Assembly: GCF_004193775.1 (NCBI RefSeq)
Contig: NC_041008.1
Coordinates: 44,053,136-44,117,135, forward strand
Source of the DNA: Glycine soja
Lineage: Eukaryota > Streptophyta > Magnoliopsida > Fabales > Fabaceae
Direction of reading: 5' to 3'
DNA length: 64,000 nt
The position numbers and the translations under genes are program-made. The first letter of the stretch is position 1, and every line of letters begins with the position of its first letter. Of this stretch, positions 50,301-64,000 are shown piece after piece. The notes under the pieces are model-generated. The model was not told where the DNA came from and searched no databases. It saw only the letters and a list, made by a program, of their open reading frames with translations.

Positions 50301-51770
50301 TCTAATCCTATTCAAGTTAGATAGAAATGAAATTTTTATTTAAAGTTGTGGTTTGGAATTTATCACCGACTATTATAAAAAAATGTGATATTTTCTAAAG
50401 TAAAAAGTAGTTCTATTTTCTGATAAATTTGAAATTTTAAAATTCAATAATCCACTGGACATTATGTTAAAACTAAGAATAAAGAACTATTTATGGCAGT
50501 TGTGTTTAATTTTAACTTTGAAGTTTATGCAATATTTTTTAAATAAGGTTAATTTAAAAATTATAATTATAAATTTTTAATACATAATAAAGAGTGAAAA
50601 TTGACAAATAAAAGTGTGAATAGACCTAATCAGTAATCATTTATATACTTAATAAATTTTAATAAGATTTTTTTTGTGTAAGACAGGATACTAATAGAAA
50701 TTGAAATTATAAGTTGTTGGTGAGATAGTGTAAACAGGGAAATGGAACTACCTATATTTTAAAGAAAATTGTAGGCTTTTTTCATCTTAGATAATTTAGG
50801 CACCGTCGGTCATCCCATTCTAAAAGTTTATGTATCAAAAGAAAATATGAACTTTTACACATTCACATTGTTTTCTTTTAAAAGCAAGTAGTGATGAATA
50901 ATGATTGATTGATTTCTAGCTGCAGTTGCCCTTGTTCTTTTTCCAGAAAAGCTTAAATCAACTATGTATTTTTAAAGGATAAATAATAATGACATTTACA
51001 ATTATTTACAATTCTTTGAACAATAAACACTGCCCCTTTATAAGATTGGCTTGCGGAATAAAAAACATTAACTAATATAAGCAATTCACCGATTTAGCAA
51101 GATGTATAGGGTCCTTTGCCAAGCCCTGTGTATAAATAAAATTCAAGCATATAAAAAATATAAAGAAGAAAGAGAGAACAATTTGCAGAAAATTAATAAT
51201 TGATGAGCTGAATCGCTTAGTTGGCGAATTTTTCCCCTCGTACCATACAAACATAAAAAATAAAATAAAATAAAAAATCTATTATGTTTGTGTGTGTTTT
51301 GAATTTTCACTTCCCGTGAAATATCTCTGTCACCAAGAACTGAAAAATGAAAGAACCAAAATCAAATTATTACTAAATGCCAAGATTTTTCTTGGATATT
51401 ATATTCAAAGATTTAATAGTTTTGACGTTTATCGTTAATAATCAATTGAATAAGTCGTGATAGGGGCTTTTGCACAACCACGTGCAATTTGAACCCACAT
51501 CTAATAACTAAGCTACAAAAGCACGTGGGTTCTGATATTTCAAGATTTGCCAGGCCCTAACATAAACAACTCTTATCTTTTGGAGGAAGTGATCCAACGA
51601 CTGTGGTTTAAGCTCAAGCGAAATTTAGTATGGACCATCAGATAATTTCATAACTTTTTAATGGCAATTTATAACTTTCACTTTGATTTGATGATAATTG
51701 AGGAAGGTTCTTCCCTAGGCTATATATTCAGAGTCATTTTAATTATCTCTATGTCAAACCTTTTACTTTT
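47400..51770. other. AT-rich gene-free region
   Basis: No supported gene on either strand. The stretch 49140-49400 is of more even composition and ends at a possible donor (GGCAAG|GTGAGA, 49357-49366), but I could not build a gene from it. Confidence 0.45.
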
Positions 51771-51811
51771 TTTTTTAGAATGAAATTTGTCATTCTTTGT
51801 GAGTTGCATTG

Positions 51812-51867
51812 CATGTCTTATATGGTAATCCTTCCGTAACATGTCTTATATGGTAATCCTTCCGTAA
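51812..51867. repeat. Exact tandem duplication of a 28-bp motif
   Basis: The unit beginning catgtcttatatggtaatcc occurs twice without a change. Confidence 0.92.
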
Positions 51868-51991
51868 CATGTTCACCTTCATCTGATAAACAAGTAAACT
51901 CAGAAAGGAAAAGAATATAAATTAGTAGTTTATATGATTTCTTAAGGTACAACAGTTAATTACTAATTTTGTCATTGCTACTTTCTACAGG

Positions 51992-52092
51992 GAGAGGTCA
52001 GAGTGGCACAAAGGGGGGAAATCCTACAAATTGATGGAGAGTATTATGTCATCAAACCCTTAAGAGACTTGAAGATGAAGTTTGAAACTTAA
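51992..52092 (+). other. Orphan exon-like ORF (possible terminal exon)
   Basis: After a good acceptor (actttctacag) the plus strand reads GEVRVAQRGEILQIDGEY, then YVIKPLRDLKMKFET and a stop, in balanced codons unlike the surrounding AT-rich DNA. A candidate upstream partner ends KVVKFGRQ before a gtgaga at about 49361, 2.6 kb away. I do not recognise the protein. It could be a real small gene's last exon, a pseudogene piece or chance. Confidence 0.3.
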
Positions 52093-52532
52093 CAATGTTT
52101 TTTGTATAATGCTCACTTTTTATTATTTTTAACTGTTTTTTGAAAGGCAAAAATAGTCAAAAAGTAAAAGACTTGCAAATGTTGATATTGTGTGCATTGT
52201 TGGCAAGGATACAGCAAAACAAAAGCAATACCTGAATTTTGGAAGTTAGGATTCTAATATTGCTTTCTAACTTTGGCATGAGTTTTTAGATAGAAAATCA
52301 ATATTTGAGCTCCAGTCTAATTTATTCATTTACTAAATGCAAGTTTGCAAAAAGGTAGTGATATTAGCATGGACGCTTAAGGCTTGAGGATTCAACTATA
52401 CCAAACCTTTGAAGCTAATAACACTTTAAAGGTGTTATCTAGGTCTCTGAGCAAATGAAATACATAGCATCTTGCTGCATCCATCTTCAACTGAAGCATA
52501 ACAGTTTCATTGATAATTGGTTATTATTTTTT

Positions 52533-53155
52533 GACTTAAATATATTTTTAATCTTTTAAATTTAAATAATTATTTTTTTAGCTATTAAAAAAATATTTAT
52601 TTTTATTAGTCCCTCATATTTTCAAAAGTTACTTTTAATCCATCTTTATTCATTATATTCATGATATCACAAATAGTGATAGTTTTAAATCATAAATTAT
52701 TTTTTAATTTAATTTTTAAAAAATAATTAGTTGTTTTAAAGAAAAAACATAAAAATATTGATGTAGAATTGTGATATTTTTTTACATATGATAATTTTAA
52801 ATTGACATAAATGATTTTTAAAGAAATTAGATTAAAAAAATATTTTTGACGATGAAAAACTGTCACAAATTATAACATTATTAAAGAAAGAGAGACTAAA
52901 AATAACTTTCTAAAAATTTGAGAGACTAATAAAAATCGGTTAATGCATTGGGTTTTACCCGTTTTTGACTTGTTCAAGGTTTTGAGCTGATTTAATGACA
53001 CATTAGGAAGCATTAAACTGGACATGTGATTGATTCTCGATCAAACTAACCAGTCCGATCTAGATTTCAAAATCATGATAAAAATAGATTTTTTTTTAAA
53101 GACTAAAAAAGTTATTATCCAAATTTAAAAGATTAAAAACATATTTTAGTTTTTT
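52533..53155. mobile_element. MITE-like repeat with about 45-bp terminal inverted repeats
   Basis: The left end (taaatatatttttaatcttt continuing to attatttttttag) matches the reverse complement of the right end (aaaatatgtttttaatcttt continuing to ataacttttttag). The interior is non-coding and shares motifs with 21540-21960. Insertion age looks moderate. Confidence 0.7.
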
Positions 53156-54549
53156 TTTTTAACAAAGGCAGCCTATAGTATTTTTAGTGGTTTTATAACC
53201 ATTTTTTTTTCTTTCTGTTCAATTAGTAAAAATGCCATTTTGTGCAGGGTCAGAGGACCCTATTGCAAAGGTCTTTTAACTGCTTAAATCATGACATGCG
53301 CTCGTGGCAACCCTTACAGCTGATGGATATGTTTGTAGGATCTTTGCTGTTATACAATTCCATCATAAACTATAAACTTTATGTGAAGAAAAAGTCTTTA
53401 TTGCTGGCAGATTAGAACTTGCACCGACTCTAATTGTCTCACTTCAATTCTGCTTCTGAAGATCATCACCATGCTGTTGAACTTGGGAGCCGTTGAAGCT
53501 TGAAATTTGTTAGAATTGGAAATCTCACTTTCCCAACCCCCCCGATATATTGGAAAGCTCACTTTGAGTATGATTATTTTGATTCTGATTGATTATTCAG
53601 ATCAAGTTGTATTCCAAAAATGGAATTAGAGTATTCACTATTCCTTGTGTTAAGCTGTTAAGAAAGAAGAGATTACATAAGCAACAGCCTTTGCAATTCA
53701 AATATATATTTAGCAATTATACATACAAATATTTTTACTCTTGAAGGCAGATCACGCATTGGTTTGTTTGACAATAATTACATGTTTGATAAAATGGCAA
53801 TATATTGTTAATTTATCCAAATAGTATACATTTTATCACCAGAGATAAAAAAGTATAAAATCCTATAAATATATATATATAGATCACCAGAGGTGAAATT
53901 ACGTAAAATTTATTTTATATATTGACAATATATTACTGTGCATAATATGGGACATTATCTATAACTGTCACTAATATTTTATACAATATAAACTTATGAA
54001 TATGACTTCTACATTATATTTAACTTTAGTTGTAATTAAAATAACAAAATCAAGATAAATCCATGTAATCACTATTATCTTCTCTCTGCAAAATTAATCA
54101 TCACTATTTATTCTTTTAAGTTATAGAATTGACAATTTACTTTAAAAAACTAAAATACTTGGAAGAAATTACTTTCTCTTGTAATTTTAGAATTTATTTT
54201 TATGTATTGTTATAAACTTTTTAAATCTATGTAAGTCCATTTTGGTCACGGCATACTGGTCTTAATTCTACGCGTTTTCTTACCAAACAGTTTCCAACGA
54301 CCATTTTGAACACAATCACTTTCGATCTTTATTTCAATAACCACTAACGACCAAAGAGATGACCAGCTATGAATATTTCACAATGTCGCGATGTCTAAAA
54401 AACAAAATGAACTCTTATTAGATATTGTTTTTATTTTTACATTTTCAAAAAGCAATTTTTGTTTTGGAGAAATGGATAAACTTAAAATCTACGAGAGAAT
54501 CATCTCTCAGTAACACCAGATGAACAAGAACTTGAAGATACTAAAAATC
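53156..54549. other. Gene-free region
   Basis: No coding or structured feature is supported on either strand. Confidence 0.45.
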
Positions 54550-54910
54550 CTATTAAACTTAGCAAGTAAATCAACAGCTTGATTTGCTTCCCGAAACCAT
54601 TGAGTTTGCTCATCCTCTAAATAGATTCGATAAATGTGAGATATTTAGGAGAGGTTGTTGGGATAAGGAGGAATTTAATACTCTTTAGTGGTATCCAAAT
54701 CTATGATCCCATGCAATCTCAAGAGTCAAGACCAAGCCAAAACGCCCAAAGCTAAACCTTCATGTTACTATATTGTCCCAACATAATGGAGAAAGCCACC
54801 AAGAATTTTCTCTCATGATTCCGCATAACTCCCCCACACCCGCAAGACCATTAATCTTTTCCAAAAAGACATCATAATTAACCTTGACCCAACCAGTGAA
54901 TGATTTTCAC
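54550..54910 (-). pseudogene. Decayed RNase H-like domain (retroelement-type, RVT_3)
   Basis: On the minus strand, from about 54905, GWVKVNYDVFLEKINGLAG and GIMRENSWW resemble the opening of plant RNase H-like (RVT_3) domains. Further on, EIAWDHRF and near the end SHIYRI with EANQAVDLLAK match the domain's later motifs. Frameshifts and stops separate the pieces. Such domains occur at the ends of plant LINE ORFs and as stray fragments. Confidence 0.6.
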
Positions 54911-55984
54911 AAAATATTATTGTAGCATTTGGTGTCAATGAAATAGGCCGAAGCTATTAACGTGCCTTGAGGGGATGAGTTTGAAGACATGATGGAGGAG
55001 TGGGTTAATCTTGCTAATAATATAGTCTCTGTCTCAATGGTAGCTATTTAATTTCTTAATTACATTTATGATCAGTGAAGGGTAATAATTGTGATCAAAG
55101 AAGGTTATGAGTAGAAGGGAAATAGGAACTAAGTTACTGTCAGTTGTAATTTTAATTGTGGGTTGATATTTATGCCAGTCTTGGAATGGGTTATTAAATA
55201 TTTGCAATCTCAATGCTAAATATGAGAAAGCCAACTTGCAGAGTTGACAGGTATTATGGAATGATTTATGTAACCATCATGGGTATATCTTGTGCCCATT
55301 TCATCAATATATCTTTTTTTCTGATAAAAAAATATTATTGTGTAACATTAATCCGAATGTAGGGATCAATATGAAAATATCATTTAAAATTAGTCTTTCC
55401 ATTTCTGTAGCCCCAAAAAAGTTAACCTACAATACCCGCCAATCAAAATTAAATAAGCAAATTACATTAACACCCTGATATTTTTTCAAATTACACACAA
55501 TACTGTTTGTTTAATATTTACAACATCTTTCCTTATTGGGAGTGTCAGTGTAATATAGTAAGACGTAATTTACTCAAATTAAATCCTTTTATGCCAAATC
55601 ACCACTCAATCTTTATACGCATTTCTCATCTCTAATTTCATAATTTGTTCAGGTGAAAATCTTTATATTATCAAATCACATATTGCATGCCACCATTGTT
55701 CCAAAATCAATATATATTAAAACATTAAGGATTTTTACAATTATCTAATCATAGCAACTACGTAAGAGTTTAAACGCTGTTTTCGTGATAACACGTTTAT
55801 TTTTCCATTACAGAAGATGACTTAGCCATTCGGCAATAACATTATTTGTTTTCATTGTATCAACTAAAATAACTTAACGATGAGGGTACCATTTAATCTT
55901 ACTCCATCAGAAATTGCATCTAATTTGTGTTTAGATCTCGGGAAGAAAGTTGCAGCCATAAGAAGGGAAGCGGGTTAAAGAACA
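54911..55984. other. Gene-free AT-rich region before the galactokinase stop
   Basis: No feature is supported. The last few hundred bases probably include the 3' untranslated region of the galactokinase gene. Confidence 0.45.
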
Positions 55985-61648
<5,664 letters not shown>

Positions 61649-61699
61649 TCCTCTTTCACGATTCAACTCTGCAAAACTCTTTCTCTTTTTCCTTTTTCT

Positions 61700-63915
61700 C
61701 CTCTCTCAAGCTCCTTCTGTTTCGGAACGGTAACGAAAATAATTTTTTCAATATGTCCTTTAATTCTGTAATTATTGTTTACTATAGCAGCAATAATAAT
61801 AGCTAAAAAAGGAGAATGTGTTCAGCTTTATTCGGACTTGTTAATGAAATGATTGTGTACTTGTTGCACTACAAAAACGTTATTTGGATAGTGAACGATG
61901 ATGATGATGACGATTGGATTTGGAATTTATAAACAGCCCAAGATAACTACTACGTGGCACTGACTTGTCTCATTCGTTAGAAACCCTTTTTTTCATTTTG
62001 TAATTTACTTAACTGTTTTATTAAGATTTTAATAAAAAAAAACATTATCTGATGAACAAATCAGGAACTGCCACGTGCCAATCCTGATAGAGATTGTAGA
62101 TTTCAGGTAAAACTGCACTACTATATCCGTTACGATCTTATAGAGTAAATTTCTCACTTTGATCTCTTGAATTTCGGATAAAAGTTTCAACCTTTGTTTA
62201 AAAAAAAAAAGTAACTGATTGAAAAATAAAGCTCGCTCAAATTTAAAACTATTACTCCACTTATTATACATTATTGCCACTTTATACGTTTCCAATGCTT
62301 TCAATCCATGTGGGGTTCATATAGAGTTTCAAGATTACATCATTGTTAGAATATTTTATGAACAGCGTTTATCACTGTTTCTAGATTCCTCCATTATTAT
62401 TATTATTATGCAAAGCTGTATGATTCGTACTATATAGTAGTATTAAAGCAAAATATTAAATGTATATTATTTTAATAATGTACTTTATATTTTAATAAAG
62501 TTTAGAAACTAATTTGAATGCTATAATACGAGTTGTTTCAGCTTTTGGAAATTGGTATTGAGCCGAACGTTAAGCGGCGATAATTTATTCCTCCCCCTCC
62601 CAAACAAAAACACGTGAAGCGGTGAGTTTAGGGATTGCATGACATATTATATATTGATATTGGATCTAAAGGCTAATTAGAGTCACTATTCTGTAATTTA
62701 TAATCTATAGTAATACTATATTTAAATTGTCCAAAAGCACATTTTGTGTCAATTTTTTCTATCCTTGCATTCTACTTTTTTTATTTTTTTCACTTGTACA
62801 TTGAACGTGAGTAGTGACGGGTGGACTGTTCTAGTTGTAACCATGTCAAATAATTACACATCCCATCATCGAAAGAACTAAAAATGAAAGTCGAGTTCCG
62901 GGAACAAATTTTACAAATAAATAAAAAAGAACGGTAATGATTTCTAAAAATGGAAAAGGAAACAAAAATGATAATATGAAAATGCAAAATTTCTACTGTT
63001 TATTTTAAAAGAAAAGAGAAAGAATTGTGGCAACCACAAAAGACGAAGGAAAGAAAATTGTTCTTTTCAATTTGTTTTACTTTTTCTAACATTTTTATAG
63101 CATAATGAACAGTTTTATATTAAAAAACAATAGAGTAAAAAAGTTAGGCTAAATTTAATTTTTTTAGTTAGAATAAAAAATTATACAAATTAGTCATTTT
63201 ATTAGTGTTTCTTGTACTTGTTCAAACGATCGAAAAAATAATTTCCACTTCTTTCCGTTCTTATTTTTATCCTTTCAAATAATACTTTCCAACTCTTTTT
63301 TAATTCGCTTTCCAACTCTTTTCCTTTTATTTCTACCTCCTTTGTTTCTTTTTCCTCTAATTTCTTTTTTCTCTATAATTCATGTCTCACAGGGAGAGAC
63401 TGCACATTCTACAGTAATATTTGCCTTCAAAGAGAATAACTGTAAAGTACATTTCAAGTTTTCAACAGTCTGGAAGACTCAGTTTAGAGAAACTCGATGT
63501 TTGGTCAAAATCTAAAATATCATTATCGTGACAAATGGAGTACCGACAGAGAGAATAGAAATACAGAATAACACAACTACACATACAAAGCAGTTATAAG
63601 GTTATGGAGTTATGTTCCAAACAAAATTTTCTAGTTATATTGTCAAAAAGGGAATTTTGGTCAGGTCTGTTGGATATGGAAATGCCTCTCAGAATCCCTT
63701 GTCACACGAGAAAAAATCACTACAGATTTCTGGCAAAGCAGATGTTCAAGTCATTTATAAGTCCAAAAAACAAGTTGCATCAAAATCAAGCACAGCTATC
63801 TCTGCAAGTAGTGCAAAAATATAAACGAAAAGAACCTAGAGCAAAAAGTGCTGACAGTATATATGAAATAAACTAGTTGATTAATTAGTAGTCAAACTTT
63901 CAAGGTTGTATACAT
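61700..63915. other. Galactokinase promoter side and gene-free spacer
   Basis: A CT-rich leader lies at about 61660-61720. The rest is AT-rich without supported genes. 63400-63915 may be the 3' untranslated region of a minus-strand gene entering from the right. Two overlapping plus-strand ORFs there (63604-63876) have no recognisable motif. Confidence 0.45.
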
Positions 63916-64000
63916 TTACCAAATGAAGGTCAAGGCGCTATACAAAGATCTAGCTCTGATGCAGTCCAACTGGTGAGGAATCACATCAGAAGCCAAACCT
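63916..64000 (-). CDS. Possible 3' end of a minus-strand gene running off the window
   Basis: From the right edge the minus strand reads GLASDVIPHQLDCIRARSLY then SALTFIW and a stop at 63918-63916, open to the window end with balanced codon use and followed by AT-rich, UTR-like sequence. Only 27 codons are visible and I do not recognise the product. Confidence 0.3.
   Translation of the reverse strand, partial: GLASDVIPHQLDCIRARSLYSALTFIW

Noticed and set aside
63604..63876. Two overlapping plus-strand ORFs
   Set aside because: No motif and mutually exclusive frames; more likely the 3' UTR side of a minus-strand gene.

Overview
The window is nuclear DNA from a flowering plant. It is AT-rich, its genes carry many GT-AG introns, and it contains plant-specific families (class III peroxidase, RWA wall acetylation protein, PMEI-type invertase inhibitors) plus plant LINE and MITE remnants. 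The gene families and repeats suggest a legume such as soybean, but that is inference; I could not run a search. Exon models below were built by hand. For every multi-exon model the joined length is an exact multiple of three and matches the usual family length.

Layout. 1-12.3 kb: a decayed tandem cluster of ferritin-like, desiccation-related (PCC13-62 type) genes. It holds the last exon of one copy (706-1077), a complete three-exon copy (4674-6892, 307 aa), a broken first exon (about 10060-10340) and an inverted 3' half-copy on the minus strand (about 10430-12315). LINE 3' fragments and MITE-like repeats are woven through it. 12.3-16.2 kb: no gene seen. 16.2-21.05 kb (minus): a 15-exon RWA/CAS1-domain O-acetylation gene, 552 aa. 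24.6-26.3 kb (minus): a two-exon gene for a very acidic nuclear-type protein. 26.6-32.5 kb: gene-poor, with a LINE scrap. 32.6-33.15 kb (+) and 41.6-42.2 kb (+): two intronless invertase/pectin methylesterase inhibitor genes. Between them lie two complementary remnants of a third such gene (about 35.0 and 38.5 kb) on either side of a four-exon secretory class III peroxidase (36.5-38.2 kb, minus). 44.56-46.64 kb (minus): an uncharacterised single-pass membrane protein. 47.2-54.5 kb: mostly repeats, with one orphan exon-like ORF near 52.0 kb. 54.55-54.9 kb (minus): a decayed RNase H remnant. 55.98-61.65 kb (minus): a 13-exon galactokinase (GAL1-type, 497 aa) with an antisense LINE fragment in intron 3. 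At the right edge, the last codons of another minus-strand gene may enter the window.

Several of the genes touch the cell wall or sugar metabolism: wall polysaccharide acetylation, apoplastic peroxidase, invertase/PME inhibitors and galactose salvage. In a plant genome such neighbours are usually independent transcription units, and nothing here indicates a co-regulated cluster. I found no rRNA, tRNA or CRISPR array. I also found no clearly novel system. The most informative parts are the tandem and inverted decay of the ferritin-like cluster and the duplicated, reciprocally deleted inhibitor remnants around the peroxidase.
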